Shown piece by piece: positions 48,701-61,040 of a stretch of 64,000 nucleotides of DNA. A program made the translations under genes and the position numbers. The DNA is from Marchantia polymorpha subsp. ruderalis (lineage: Eukaryota; Streptophyta; Marchantiopsida; Marchantiales; Marchantiaceae), in contig AP031355.1 in assembly GCA_037833965.1 (NCBI GenBank), positions 23,523,501 to 23,587,500 on the forward strand. Reading direction: 5' to 3'. The notes under the pieces were generated by a model. The model saw only the letters and a program-made list of their open reading frames with translations. It ran no database searches and was not told the DNA's origin. Within the stretch, counting starts at the first letter, position 1. The number at the start of each line of letters is the position of its first letter.

Positions 48701-48925
48701 CCTGGTTTCTTTCAAAAGGTTTGGGGAGAGAGGCAACGAATCTGAAGATGACCAAGACTGGGGCAATGAGACTGCGAACACATCAAATGCGTAATAAGGT
48801 CTTCCGACCGATGCGAAAGCTATGGTACCACCAACATCGACGAGTCTGTCCCCTGCATTTCCAATTGCAAGCAGCGTCCATATCAACACCGACCGCAGCA
48901 ACGTGCACAACAGCCTCGTTGTCAT
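45797..48925 (-). CDS. Secreted TolB/DPP6-like beta-propeller protein (2 exons)
   Basis: Exon 1 is 48925-48586 and exon 2 is 47736-45797, joined by a phase-1 GT-AG intron of 849 bases, giving 759 residues. A hydrophobic signal peptide covers residues 1 to ~25 (LLCTLLRSVLIWTLLAIG), so the protein probably enters the secretory path. The rest is a chain of PD40/TolB-like blades: AFASVGRPYYAFDVFAVSLP, LTPAGHADYSPAISPSGKWI, FPSISPDGTHLAFSRDTGDS, PYPSPDGKLLVFKSGRSGWK, and NHPHWSPSGEWIIFMSNRED. It matches the plant 'tolB protein-related / DPP6 N-terminal domain-like' group (At1g21670, At4g01870 class), of unknown biochemical role. No peptidase domain follows the propeller. An in-frame ATG at 48973 would add 16 residues; I prefer 48925 because it places the signal peptide at the N-terminus. 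A SINE-like repeat lies in the intron. Confidence 0.9.
47900..48135 (-). mobile_element. Candidate tRNA-derived SINE in the intron of the beta-propeller gene
   Basis: On the minus strand a box-A-like CTCAATGGCTGTTGAGC (48130-48114) is followed by a box-B-like GGGGGTTCGATTC (48104-48092), the internal polymerase III promoter layout of tRNA-derived SINEs. No cloverleaf or matching acceptor stem is present, so it is not a tRNA. The body continues to near 47900 and includes a small CTGGGCACCTCTACCCAG hairpin. Ends and target-site duplications are not defined. Confidence 0.5.
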
Positions 48926-48973
48926 CACGTCTGGTTTCCAGTACAACGAAAAAGACTCAAAAGACGCTGCCAT

Positions 48974-50572
48974 TGCTGCACTCCAAACTCGTAAAATTGA
49001 CTCCAATCTCACATTCCACCATTATCACATCTTCATGGAAATCCGCACACCACGCAAACAAAACTTCCAGTCTCCTCCTTTTTTTTGCATCTCGTCACTC
49101 TCTATGCGACGAGTTGATATACAGAAGCTTCACCACCAAAGCCTCCTAATCCTTACTGTCGAGATTGATCTTCTATTCTAGACCTTCTGCTCATGTCGAT
49201 GATGTCCACCATGAAGAGAATAGTAACAGCACCTAAACAGGACCAAGAAACTGACAGTGGGTTCCAATTTCACATTGTTAGAAAATAAAAAATTTCAAAA
49301 ATACGATAATAAACTGGCTTCAACATCGTGCCTCACTTTTCTTTCATTCTGTAATAAATGTGGCCATAGCTGACTGATCTCAGAGGTCATGATCTCCCTG
49401 TCACTCGCCCAAGCAAACTCTGCAGTGAGTGTGTAGAAGTGTTTGTGAGCTCTTCAGTTTCATGAACGAGCGAAACTTCTCTCGTGGCTACGTCGGCTTA
49501 ATGCTCTAGACCACCCTCAAGGAAGTCTGGAGACAGCGAACCAAGAATTGTAATCATCACTGCTCTCCCAACGAGATCCAGCGTAGATTGATCTTCGAAT
49601 TCAAATTTCCAGCTGAATCATAAGAACTCGGCATCATTCTCAAGCTGGTCGGTTCGCAACACTTGATGCAATTTGTTCTCAAGTTGTGAAATTCAAGAGC
49701 ATGTGGATCCGAAGGGGACTGTGGTGGACTCTCCCGCAACTTCTTTCGAGATTGACAGGGTGAGGAGTATTCCGACCGTCATCGGAGAATCGATGTGTAA
49801 GGAAGATTCTAGGGTAAAATCTTTGTCGCAGACTTTGAGCAAGAGTCGCTGTAATTTACGTACGAATTCTTGCACGCAACAAAAGCTCGAAGAGACATTT
49901 GGTCGTCAAGAACATCAAGGTCGCATCCACTCCCCAGCCAACGGTCAGCTGATGATAAAATGTAGTAAAGATACCTTTCGCTCTGTCGCCACACGGACCC
50001 AGTCACCCAATCAATATATGTACTCGAATGGCTTAGAAAATGGCATCCACCATCATCTCCGGTGAATCTTGCTCGTGCTCTTGTCGTAACCTGGATTGCA
50101 AATGGTTGATCGATTCTCTGAAACGTGGCCGCATTCGCACGTCAGGGACGCCCTATCCAATCCGCACGACTACCCACATTCAGGGGTGACAAATTGGCCT
50201 CTCGGACTCGCGCATTTGATGAATTCGAGCGACAAATCGTCGAGAAACAAACACGCCACAAATCGCAATTTCTGCTCTCGAAGAATCGCTCCCTTGCTGG
50301 GGAGAATGATCATCTCCCCGTGTCTCTTTTCTTCGGCACGTCCGCAGCCTACCACAGTAACCCTTCGCGGTGGAAGAACCGTGGTATCCACAGAACAGCA
50401 GTCCACTGTGCTCACCGCAGTTCCTTCAAACGCTCCGTCAGCAACCATTTGGATGAACTTGGCGTCGTCGAGGCGTATTCTATAGTACTCTCTCCATGTC
50501 AGCAAAATCTGCATTTACGAGTCGAAGGGCTGAAAGAGGTTCCTCAACGCTTCGCCGACGTACACGCAGACT
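48974..50572. other. Intergenic, promoter side of the beta-propeller gene
   Basis: A possible TATA element for the minus-strand gene (GTATATC) lies at 49116-49122. Plus-strand frames of ~130 codons at 49.7-50.6 kb have no ATG start or domain, and a 114-codon minus frame at 50170-50514 is likewise unrecognised. Confidence 0.4.
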
Positions 50573-50576
50573 AAAA
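50573..50576 (-). terminator. RNA polymerase III terminator of tRNA-Ala
   Basis: TTTT on the minus strand, starting 3 nt past the tRNA 3' end: the usual simple Pol III stop signal. Confidence 0.8.
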
Positions 50577-50578
50577 GG

Positions 50579-50651
50579 TGGAGATGCGGGGACTCGAACT
50601 CCGTACCTCTCGCATGCGAAGCGAGCGCTCTACCAGGTGAGCTACATCCCC
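50579..50651 (-). tRNA. tRNA-Ala (anticodon CGC)
   Basis: 73 nt, no intron. Acceptor stem GGGGATG pairs with CATCTCC and includes the G3:U70 pair that defines alanine tRNAs; the discriminator is A. D arm is GCTC...GAGC. The anticodon arm is CTCGC-TTCGCAT-GCGAG with anticodon CGC reading GCG. The T arm CGGAG-TTCGAGT-CCCCG has one A-C mismatch, and box B starts AGTTCGA where GGTTCGA is usual. A telo-box AAACCCTAA lies ~90 bases upstream. Probably functional, though the T-stem mismatch hints at slight decay. Confidence 0.92.
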
Positions 50652-52286
50652 ATACATCACTCATCTTCCAACACCAATTTATGTTTTATTGTATCCACTA
50701 CTTGCCACGAAGGGTCTAAGTGTTTGCTCAAACTTTCCTACACGAAACCCTAATCCGGAGGCCCATATATTCTGTGGACATCGACGAGAAAGGCAGGTCG
50801 AGCAGAGTGGTATGTGCTTAGCTGAAGCTACATCATACAAGAAAAGTCTTTACGGCGCAGTCTGAGTTGAATCGATTCGGGGTGTAACACGAGGGATTGG
50901 TCGAGATTGAGTCCGGCTGATGAGAATTCGCGGATGTTGATAATTTGGCGTGCGTCGGTGGTTTCTGGGCAGATTTTGGTTTTTGTGTTGAGGTCTTTTC
51001 CCTGGCAGTAGAGCAGTATCTCGTGAATGTGTAGAGATTAAAATGGCATCATCTGAGTCTAGCAGTGGCTGCCGTTCCATGGCGGACTATCTGCCGCGTG
51101 AGGCCTAGAGTAATTTGGCTGGATTGAAGATGGTTGGTAGCTCTCTTACAAGCTTCCTGTCATAATTGCCCAGTCACATCTTGTTCCTAGGTAAAGTTTG
51201 GGGCCGTCCGGGCGACGTCACGTTTCCTCAGGAGTTCAGAAACTCCGTATTTCCCCTGTTCTGCTCAGCAACGAACATTAAGTCTTGCTTGATTGTGTTG
51301 TGTGCGGGATTTGGTTTGACTGTATGTGGTTCATCATTCTGGAAGGGATGTTGGGAAATGTCAAGAGAGTGGCGAGTGATCTTGACGAGACACTCTTCCG
51401 TGACCAAGTCGATGACGTCTAATGCTGGATCATACGATAATCGTGTGCCTTCCTAAGCTATGAAGGTGCTCGTATCACATGGCAGAGTTGAGGAGGACAT
51501 GGTGACTCTGACTAGTCGTTTGGCCCAGTGTACATTTAACAACAAAGGCCAGTTGAATCTGCATTGATCACTGACATACGCATGCCTGCCAACTCTTGCG
51601 GACAAATGTACTACCTTGTACCTACAAGAACCACCTTTTCTATAGCAGGACTTGTGTATCAAACCATCCAATTGAGGGAGGCCCTTTCCTGTTTCTAACA
51701 GTGAGCAAGAACATAGTACAAATTATTTTCCACGAGATATCAGCGTCATTCATCCATTCATTCACTACTACCCAACCTCCGACTGTGCCTCGGCGTAAAG
51801 TTTAAGACTTCGTCGAAGGAGAATGTTACTTCGTGCCATGGAATAAAGCACCTTCTCGTCACTCGTACATACAAACATCTCATAAATCATGGGCGTGAAC
51901 ACCAGGCCTCTGTGCCGAGAGCTCGAGTGTTCCCTTACTTCTGGCAAAAAACCCCGACTTGTTCTAAAGATGCACGTACCTCAAATTGATCATTCTACCG
52001 CTACTTACCTACAGCAAATAATCATCACAGCTCGTCACGTTCGCCGAATAGAAACCCGCCCAGAAGTAGATGTAAAAATCTGCTTGACACGTTCAGGGAA
52101 AAGTTGTACAAAGAGGCTACTTGACGTTGTCCTTCATTTACCTGGAAGAAAACTTACCCGTTCACGGTCTACAAGCATTTATACATTCATCATGCTTGAG
52201 AGGTAACTGATCTAGTTCATTCGAAATCTATGCAGAATTTTACGATCTCGAAAATATGCAAAGAGTAGATGGACTCGTTGACGTGC
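50652..52286. other. Intergenic, no supported gene
   Basis: Contains the tRNA 5' flank with a telo-box near 50743. Frames of 70-105 codons (for example 51889-52206 plus) show no domain. No snoRNA box pair was found. Confidence 0.4.
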
Positions 52287-52360
52287 TGATAATTGCTGGA
52301 ATCGCTGCATTAGGTACACTCATTGATAATTGCTGGAATCGCTGCATTAGGTACACTCAT
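52287..52360. repeat. 37-bp exact tandem duplication
   Basis: Two identical 37-bp units starting TGATAATTGCTGGAATCGCT, copies at 52287-52323 and 52324-52360. Identity implies a very recent event. Confidence 0.95.
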
Positions 52361-52612
52361 CGCACCACTGGCCGTGTGGTTGTAAGGCCGTCACATGTGG
52401 CTCAAAGCAGTCCGAGTCTCATAAGATCAATGTGACGAACAGATTTGTCACATTGGGTGTGCGATTGAAATTCTCGTTTTCCACTGAAGTCCGCATAGCC
52501 CAGACCAGTCTGGAGCCCAATTCTCCTTCAGTATGACCCAAAGTAGATCAGCTGCTACGCAGCTAAAATCTGGAATTTTGCCCAGAATTGACAGTAAAAG
52601 GGTGTGCTCGTG

Positions 52613-52644
52613 GAGATTTGTATCCACGAGCACATGCTCAACGA
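52613..52644. repeat. Perfect hairpin, 12-bp arms
   Basis: TGTGCTCGTGGA and TCCACGAGCACA, 8-nt spacer. Confidence 0.85.
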
Positions 52645-53787
52645 CCTCAAGATATTGACCGCGTCTTCCATTCATTCATGATGATTCGACTCAATCCAAT
52701 TCTCATTGAACAATTGCAATTGTGGGTCCAGGCCCGGCTTATGCTCTAGTCTTTTAAGTTTCAGCTATGCTGGACTGGCATCAGTTGACATTATAGAAGT
52801 CGTTTGATCATGATTTTTCTATTATTATGAAGGGGGAGTCTGGGTCCAGGAATTTACAGATAATTTGTGTGTTTATACAATTGAGTTAAACTATTCAATT
52901 TACAATTTTAAAATCATTGCTTAAAATGAAAACCCGAAAACACAACCAAATTTTTAGTCGAAATCAATCAATTTTTATGATAATCTAGGAATATTTTCTT
53001 GTACGTTGAATAATCACGTTCTTCAATTAACATATTCATCACTTTTATAGAAAGCAAAGATCAAAATATTTAGCAGAAATCACATAATATCATTTGCATT
53101 AAGAATAGACGATGTCATAGAGGGATGCGAGTCTCGCAGAAATGTAAACTTGACAGAAGATGGAATGAAAACATTATCTAGTCGTAGCATAACCTTTATC
53201 TTATGTGTTACAAGTTGCTAAAAAGTTGAATATATATTCTTGTACTGATGTGGTTGGAGTTGATTTTTTTTTTCTAATTACAGTACACTGAATAAACAGT
53301 AATCGCCATACTTTGTGATTAGTAATACATATTTAGCCAATAATAGAACAGCAAAGGCTTCAATGGGTGCACGGATGATTACTTAAGCACTTCACACTAG
53401 CCTCCCATTCTAAACTCACAAAAAACCATTTGGCGAATGCACCCGAGGGTCCCCATAGTATACAATAATGAAACTTATGTGATCAGTGAATTTTTTTTTA
53501 TTTTTTTTTGAATAAAGAAAATAGTGGGGTTCCAAACTATAGCTTTATATCATGCTGCGGGACTGCTACATAAATTCTCTGGGAGAAGTTGACATATACA
53601 AGGTTAGCGCCAAGAGAAGGTTATAACTATCACGATTTAGCTCCACACTCACATCCATTCACGAGCTGAAGAGAAATCTTTACCACGTCTATGCATTGTG
53701 ATGATTTCATTCGATACCATTGAGCGAGTCCATGGAGTATAATATATATATTTAATTAATATTTTTACTGGATTTCAAATGATATAA

Positions 53788-53817
53788 ATGCAATCTAATG
53801 CATGTATTAGATTGCAT
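53788..53817. repeat. Perfect hairpin, 12-bp arms
   Basis: ATGCAATCTAAT and ATTAGATTGCAT, 6-nt spacer GCATGT. Confidence 0.85.
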
Positions 53818-54138
53818 TAGATTTCTAACAGTTTTAGCTGGGATGACTCGATAAAACTATGTAAAGCTCTTTTCAGGAGATAGCACCATGCATATCGGTT
53901 TATTTAGATGTTATTGTTAAATTGTAAATGCCCAAGACGGCAGGCTTCGTACATAGTTGAGCAATGGAGCTCCAGTCGTTGTTCGTTTGTTTGGTTCATT
54001 TAAAAACCATAAGAAATTATGATGATCCCTTGTACTACCTACCGCGACAGCGTTTTTATTATAAGTATGAAGGAGCTCAGATTGTTCGTTTGATAGGTTT
54101 CTTATAAATGGTCCAATGTAACCACGGGGGTGGCGTAA

Positions 54139-54160
54139 AATGTGATACATGTATCACATT
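54139..54160. repeat. 22-bp perfect palindrome
   Basis: AATGTGATACA directly followed by its exact reverse complement. Confidence 0.9.
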
Positions 54161-55718
54161 ATTTACCTATAGTATGGTATAAAAGTAAAAAGATATTAAA
54201 AGATATAAATATTATCTCGATTATCAGATAATTTAAATTAAGTAAAACATAAAACTCATGTGGCATTAATTAATCATTTCATGGCGGAAAGGGTTACAGG
54301 TAACAATATTAAGATTATAAAATTTTTTAATCTGAAACAATTTGGATAATTAACTACAAAAGTGAAACCTAATTTTCATGGCCGCCTATTCTGTGGCTGT
54401 TTGACATTGAAGGTTAAAGTCAAGTCAATGTCTTTCCATGCCATGGCCTGACTCGTCAATGAATGATCCACTGGAGACCAATGAGAAATGAAATTATAGA
54501 AGGCAAAAAAATCTGGGTTTCTGATGGCATTATTTTAGAGAAAAATCTAGTGGTCTTATGAAAGCACCGGTCGCAGAGTACCAAGTGATGAGCAGTTCGT
54601 GGCTGGCATATCGGTTCTCCGACTCAAATGGCCGTTGTTTAGGAGCTGCTTAATGCCGATTCTGTATGCGGCAGTACCGAATGTCTGCACAAATGTCTAC
54701 TTCTACGAGATATTTGGGAATTAATAAGCGAAATTGATTGTGAGAGTGCGAGGCATAGTTCAGTGACCTTAATGCCGACTTAGTTATTCATATATTGTAG
54801 TGCTAAATTTTATTACATATGTTTTATCTGTTTTTTAAATCAAAGTTTTTTCTTACATTAAATACCACAAGTATTACGTAGAGTGACTTTCAATGGTTAA
54901 TAGTGATTTTTCCAAATCTCACTTATTGTTTCAATATTTTAATTTTGGATAAACTAATACTATGTTGCTGTAATTAAAGAATTATAATTTTCAAAATTGA
55001 AAACGATCAATTTTTATATTATAAATCTGATGATTTAAAAAAATAAAATCGTAATTGATAACTATTCCAGTTGCAAGTTGAATATTACTGCTTCCTGATT
55101 TTGCAAGTGGACTGAGACATAGTACAGATACAGTGTACATGTTGTTATCTTTACGAGCTTACCAATACACAAGGCGAGTCTAGAGTGTTGTATATCACTG
55201 TACAGTGTGATATGGATGTCATAGGTCCGTATTTGTACATGAGGAGTGCACTCCATCGACATCTCTGACACCAAGTAATCTTTAAGTTGGTTGTCGTTCG
55301 GGGCTATATCTTGGAAGTGCTCGAGATTCGAAATAGGTTCTGGAGAAACTAATGTACATAGCAAGAAAGTGATCCTTGGACTCGCAACCTTTCCCTCACT
55401 CGGAGCACACCCGAAAGTCAGTCAAGGAGACATCGATGGCCAGAAATTATGTACAATCCTGTTATTTCTTACTACTTTCCAGTGAATGCATGTTGCTGTT
55501 TCATGAGTATTACCTAAGCTAGTTGTGTCTGATCATCGAGCTAAACGCGGGATTTAGCGGTGTGGATGTTCGTGGATGCCTGCAGAAGAAGATAGAGTGA
55601 CGAAGCTGCAATGCTGACGATGGATTCCAACAGGCACCGATGACAAGGCTGCAAAATCTACAGTCGGCCATATAGTGACATGTGATCTCTGGCTAGTTGC
55701 AGCAGCATGAAACTGAGA

Positions 55719-58127
55719 TCAGTCTAGAGGGAGGAAAATCCTCACCACGGTATTAACGAGCAACCATATCATCAGATATGCTATCACTCCTAGAAATGCT
55801 TGGTCCAGACTTTTGCCAACAATTTGAAAATATTTGCGAGTCCAGCCTACAGTACTCACATGACGATAATAGGAGATGCCCGTGAGAAGGCCCGTCAAGG
55901 GTGCCAGAAGAAGGCCGATGATTTCTCGAGCCACATAACAAGGAATGTGGAGAATGACACCCCTCTGAATGCGATGTTGCACCCTCCCGTGCAGATATGC
56001 CTCGTACGAGCCTGTGAGGTTTCGAGCGAATTCCACGAGGACCAGAAAGAACCCGACAGGGCAGCAAGACCACGCCACATCGCGCACCTGCCGTGGAATG
56101 TTGTTGGCGGCCGAGGAGACAAAGGCCACGACTCCGAACATGACACACAAATGCAGAGGCCCCGTGTACCGAGTCTGTTCGTAGGCCAGCAGACTCTCGA
56201 GGTTGCCGACCTGGCGATGAGCCATGGGCCTGGCGATGGCAGTCGTGCCCAGGCAGCGAAACGCAGTGAAAATCGCAAAGAAGAATGAGAGATTATAGCA
56301 GGTCCAGAACAGCCTCGGCCATACCAGGGCGCTCTTGTCGACTTGGAGCAGACTTGTGGCGGGTGCCAGGAACTGGAACCCGGCGATCACTGACGCCGTC
56401 ACGAGCACGGCGTTCACCGACTGCTGCGTGGCCGACAATGCGTCATTCACTTTCTTCATGAGCCTCTCGTTCCCCGGATGCTCCTCGAGCATGTCCAGGG
56501 CGATGTCCAGGTCCTTGATTTGTTGTTTTGCGCTATCGATGGCTTTGTAGCGTTTGGTTGCGCGCAGGGTGATGCAGGTCTCGGAGGAATTTTCGCTGAT
56601 GGACATGGGCGCCAAGGGCGGGTGGGGCCAGAGGAGGAAATAGATCGGCAACATGACGGGGTGCGAGGGCAAAGAGACCAGCGTGCAGTCTGACCTCAGC
56701 CATGCCAGCTGAATGGCAGGCGTGCCACTCGTGTTGCGGATGGTCACATCGAGTGCCGGGTGCTTGAGGAAAGTCGTGATCATCTTCAGGAATTGCTCGG
56801 GTGCACAGAAGCGGATTCCGAGATGGAGCGGAGTTTCGAATCGGCAGAACTCGCCCGGTCGAAACTCTTTGTATGCGTCGGACCCGTTCTCGTCGATTCT
56901 TTCCAGGACCGGACTCTGAGGCAGCCATGGTTGTGGGTCGACCTGGCCTGAGAACTTCACCAATGCGTTGACATCCACCTTCTCGCACGACATCAGCCTC
57001 TTGAAGGACCTCATCGCTCCTTTCAACATCGTGCGATGCAAGGGAGTCATTCCGTATCTCAGATCGGGTTCGTTCACCTCCATGTCCGGAAAGTTTTCGA
57101 GCAGGTACGACACTAGCTCCGCGTGGTTCTGCCCGGAGGCGAAGTGCAGGGCAGTGAAGCCGCTCACGCATTTACCCAGGGCTCGGAACTTTGGGAATCC
57201 CGTCACAAATCTCCTGCTCGGTGCTGCTGCGTGAACCTCTTTGAGATCGACCGTCCAGAGTGGTCTCCAGGGCATGGAGTTGAAGTCCTCCACATCTTCC
57301 CTCGACGGAAATGTGTTGCCTACCTTGAAATCGATCTGATCGGGGTATTTTGTCAGGAGCACCTCCACCATCTTCTCGGGGATTCCCCACATCATCTGCC
57401 TAATCACATTCGCAGGAATTTTGCGCAGCTGCTGCGGACGGTGGAACAGACACAGAACAATAGCTTCCATGGCCGCGTGCGGGATTGCCCCTTCCCCGGA
57501 GTTTATGACTGCAAAGTGCAGCGGCGTGAATCCGGCCCTGTCCCTGGGGCATGGGTTTATCTCAGAACTCTGCAGCATCAGGTTCACCATGGCCAGCCCG
57601 TCGTCGGAATTGTGACCTACAGCCCAATGCAAAGCCGTCCTTCCCAGCACCTTGTCCCGGGCGTTGATGTGCGCATTCGTCGAGTCTTGCTGCAGCAGGA
57701 GTCTAACGCAGCTCAAGTGCCCGCCGTACGCAGCCATGTGCAGTGCTGTAAAGCCCTCGACAGTCACGGCATTCACTTCCGCCGTCGACCATTCTAGCAG
57801 AGCCCGAACCGCTTCGGTGTGACCCCTCGATGCGGCGAAGTGTAATGCCGTGAAGCCTCCTTGCGTCGTCTCTGCGACATTCAGATCAGGGTCCTCCCTC
57901 AGGGCCTCCATGGTTGACACATCTCCGATCCAGGCCGCAGCGTGCAGGCTCGGGAAGCTCGGTGCTTGCTTCTGATCCTCATCGAGAGCAAGCTTTGGGA
58001 GCTGAACGTGTTGCAATCGTCCAACCGCTCCACTCCGCTTCTCATTCTTCAAGCACACAGCTTCTAGCGCCAAATTATACCATGCAGAGGAGCCAGACTT
58101 CAGCTTTGTAATCACCTTTAGTGTCAT
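55719..58127 (-). CDS. Ankyrin-repeat multi-pass membrane protein (ACD6/ITN1-like layout)
   Basis: 802 residues in a single exon; ATG at 58127. About eight ankyrin repeats: LHAAAWIGDV (61), FTALHFAASRGHTEAVRALL (92), FTALHMAAYGGHLSCVRLLL (126), GRTALHWAVG (162), GFTPLHFAV (199), GFTALHFASGQNHAELVSYL (323), GMTPLHRTML (359), ETPLHLGIRF (431). A hydrophobic C-terminal half follows, with about six helices near 572-592, 606-626, 656-676, 688-704, 722-752 and 776-800, preceded by a short helical linker (530-570). This is the architecture of plant ankyrin-TM proteins with PGG domains (ACD6, ITN1). Here the ATQQSVNAVLVTASVIAGFQ segment resembles the start of a PGG domain, but the PPGG signature is absent. 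Related proteins act in membrane-linked defence and salt responses; the specific role is unknown. Confidence 0.88.
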   Translation of the reverse strand: MTLKVITKLKSGSSAWYNLALEAVCLKNEKRSGAVGRLQHVQLPKLALDEDQKQAPSFPSLHAAAWIGDVSTMEALREDPDLNVAETTQGGFTALHFAASRGHTEAVRALLEWSTAEVNAVTVEGFTALHMAAYGGHLSCVRLLLQQDSTNAHINARDKVLGRTALHWAVGHNSDDGLAMVNLMLQSSEINPCPRDRAGFTPLHFAVINSGEGAIPHAAMEAIVLCLFHRPQQLRKIPANVIRQMMWGIPEKMVEVLLTKYPDQIDFKVGNTFPSREDVEDFNSMPWRPLWTVDLKEVHAAAPSRRFVTGFPKFRALGKCVSGFTALHFASGQNHAELVSYLLENFPDMEVNEPDLRYGMTPLHRTMLKGAMRSFKRLMSCEKVDVNALVKFSGQVDPQPWLPQSPVLERIDENGSDAYKEFRPGEFCRFETPLHLGIRFCAPEQFLKMITTFLKHPALDVTIRNTSGTPAIQLAWLRSDCTLVSLPSHPVMLPIYFLLWPHPPLAPMSISENSSETCITLRATKRYKAIDSAKQQIKDLDIALDMLEEHPGNERLMKKVNDALSATQQSVNAVLVTASVIAGFQFLAPATSLLQVDKSALVWPRLFWTCYNLSFFFAIFTAFRCLGTTAIARPMAHRQVGNLESLLAYEQTRYTGPLHLCVMFGVVAFVSSAANNIPRQVRDVAWSCCPVGFFLVLVEFARNLTGSYEAYLHGRVQHRIQRGVILHIPCYVAREIIGLLLAPLTGLLTGISYYRHVSTVGWTRKYFQIVGKSLDQAFLGVIAYLMIWLLVNTVVRIFLPLD

Positions 58128-61040
58128 AATCACCTCCACTCGACGATAATTCTTGCCGCTAAAGTCTTCGATTCAGACTGCAATCTACGCTTTCCCTCCA
58201 GCCGGTTAGACCTGTGAAATACGTGCCTCCCCTTCAAACCTCGAACGAGCGTTCGGAGCTCTTTCGAGAGAAATTTCGAGAGAAATTGTGGCATGATTTA
58301 ATGCGTTTCTCCGTCCATGTAAGTACACTCGTCATCTGGCCTGAGCCCTGAGACAGCGCGAGGGGAGGCTCTCCAATCTTCATTCAGCCTGTCTGTCTTT
58401 TTCTCGCCGGGCAAAGATTTAGTAGCCAGAGAGTATAAAAACATCTCGTTAGGACGAAGAAATTGCCATCCCTGAGGCAGTCAGGAGGAAGAAGACGCAT
58501 TAATGTGCCTACTGCTTCTGCTTCTGAAGGAGATGGCAGAGGAAGAAGCGATTTCGCAAAATTTTGAAGAGCAGCCAGGGAATGAGAAACTGTGTTCGGT
58601 AGATCGGCCTTCTCTGACAGCTTTCTGCTCATATATGCGCTAGTGGAGGCTAAAGTCCACGTATCGTGCGACTAGCCAAGTCGAATTGACCAACAGTTTC
58701 GATAGCTTTGGAGCTGCACTTTAACAAGCCATCTAAGCACTCATGTTGACTTTACGACCCCCCTACGTCGACCTATGTTCATATGTCATGCACATATCTG
58801 TAACTCTCATCCACCAGGAGAGCAGGTAAGAACTGATATCCAGACTGCCCGTTCCTACAACAGCAATGCAGCCTGGAACGAGGCCAATAAGATTCTGAGT
58901 TTTGCATAGCAACGTGAATAGTTAAAAGTTTAGAAGAAGTTGTGAATCTTTCTTCGCATGGTGAAGTTGGTTTGTGGGTTGAATCTCGGAATGAAGGTAA
59001 GGGTAGCAACGTGCAGATTTCATCAATAAAGACATGTTTGGTGTTAGTTTTTGCTCAATCTCTATACACGTATCCAGTCAATTATTATAGCACGTTCGAG
59101 ATGGGTGAATTTTGAGGGCAAAATTTCTAGCTTGGGTTAATGAGATTCTTAGTTGCCATTCACATGCTCCTAATTGAAGCTAAACACATATGACATAAGA
59201 CTAGTTGCTAACGGTAAGTTTGATATCTAATTTGTTAGCATTATGTAGCATAGCTGACACTTTTAAAAACTTTTGAAATCAGTTTAAAAATGAAGTTAAA
59301 GGCAATATTGTTCAGCATTAGAAATATTTTAGATGTTTATTCCAACATCTTTAATTTATTCACTAGGTGGACATTGATGACGCTCGTAGCAATATTACAT
59401 TCACTTGTATTTACGTTTATAGGACTTGGTGATGCTTGTTGGAACTTTAACCTCATTATGTTACAAAAATGGATTGTACATTTTTTGGCTTTTATCAACA
59501 TCTCTTCTCACTGGAGGGATCCGTTGTTCAACAAACTAGTCTTGGTACTTAAAAATGAAATTCATTGGATAAACCATCTGCAATGATTCATTACAGACCT
59601 TACAGTACAAATATGTTTTGCGGCGCTATGATAAGTTCTTCATTATTCTCTTGAATCTATAGTATACATGTTGTAGATCCTCATAAATCAGATTCTTCTG
59701 CAGGTTGTTGACCATAATACGTATCTCCTCCAACAACTTCCTGCTCATGAGAGCCAAAATATAATACTTGCTCCTTATGTGTTCCATGGTATCGTAGAAA
59801 GTTTCTTCTAGAACATGGCAAGAAAGTCCTCCGGATCAGATTAAAATACACGCATTGCGTGTTTTATCGAGCTTTGGGATAACAGATGCGGTCAGTTCAT
59901 CGTCTTGGCTCCGATTCGCAGCAATGTACACACGTCGACAGACAAATTCGGTTCAGAATCTGCGCGCAAAGAGGCCATGAAAGTCTCCATCGATCTCCAC
60001 CATTTACATCAGAACCTTAGTGCTCTATGCTGTGGACAGAGGAAACTCGAGTTGACTCTCTGAAATTCTCCAGATTCATGCAACCTCGTGCTTTGCTGAC
60101 TGCCATCTTCTTACCTGCATCGAATTGTCCTTTATTCCCCTCGATGTTCGTCATTTTCTTTCACCCATCGAGGAGATCGCTCTCGGTAGATGGACAAGTA
60201 AACAGCGTAATCACATCTTTGTGGCCGCCAATCTTCATGTAGAGGTCATCCTCTTACATGTCTCACGTATCATTCCAATAAAGTCCAAACAGATCTAGTC
60301 ATGAACTCATCTAGATCTAACTCATCCCTGTCATTAATTTATTTCCCACATCAGTATGGTTTTACGAATTCAACTATTTTGATTGCAAATATACTCCTTT
60401 CGGTAATCCGTGTGAAGCGTGAGTCGGGAATATACTGTACCCAGTAGTGGCAGAGGGCTCATGTTTCATAACTTCGGGAAGTAAAAGCTGAAATCAATCA
60501 AAATCGAGATCCATAAGCATAAATTCACATTTCGCACGGCCACCGACTCTTGTTATTGTGCATCTGGTCTTAATGTCCAGAGGGATTTTGACACTCGGGC
60601 CCACTTATTACTAATCAGGCCCCTGGAATTCGACTTTCTAAGTTCTGTGGCACAGACTACTCCGGATGGAGTGTAGAAAGAGGACCCTCGAGACGGAATC
60701 AAACCGTCAAACCGTCACAATTTCTCGTCCCTTGCAAGGCCAGCGAATGAAAGCTGACGGGGATGTCGTGCGAGGTTTACTCTTCGTCAATAGTGCCTGT
60801 TGACGTCAATATGTCGCAAGGAATCCGCTCGGATCAAAGGTAAGGAACTCTGCGAAATAGGCCATGATGGCAGGAATGACGAAGTAGCAATCTTGATCTG
60901 AGACATTGAGTCGCTGAGAGGGTGTCCAAACCGTCGACCAATCTCCTCGCTCGCTTAGAAAAATCCTTTCCATGCAGAATTCAGAACGCGCCTTGTCTCA
61001 TCTAGTGGATCGAAATCACTCGCATTGGTCTCGCTCAGTA
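58128..61040. other. Intergenic, no supported gene
   Basis: Promoter side of the ankyrin gene; no clear TATA box on the minus strand within ~300 bases. A ~98-codon plus frame at 59290-59586 is hydrophobic and without a recognised domain. Nothing else supported. Confidence 0.4.

Larger units (their letters stand above)
52361..55718. other. Intergenic, mostly AT-rich, no supported gene
   Basis: Holds three short perfect inverted repeats (52613-52644, 53788-53817, 54139-54160). The AT-rich part (52.8-55.0 kb) resembles decayed repeat DNA without recognisable pol motifs. The last ~300 bases are the 3' flank of the ankyrin gene. Confidence 0.4.

Noticed and set aside
50914-50990. A C/D box snoRNA near the tRNA
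   Set aside because: A TGATGA C-box-like motif occurs, but no D box (CTGA) lies at a suitable distance and there is no terminal stem.
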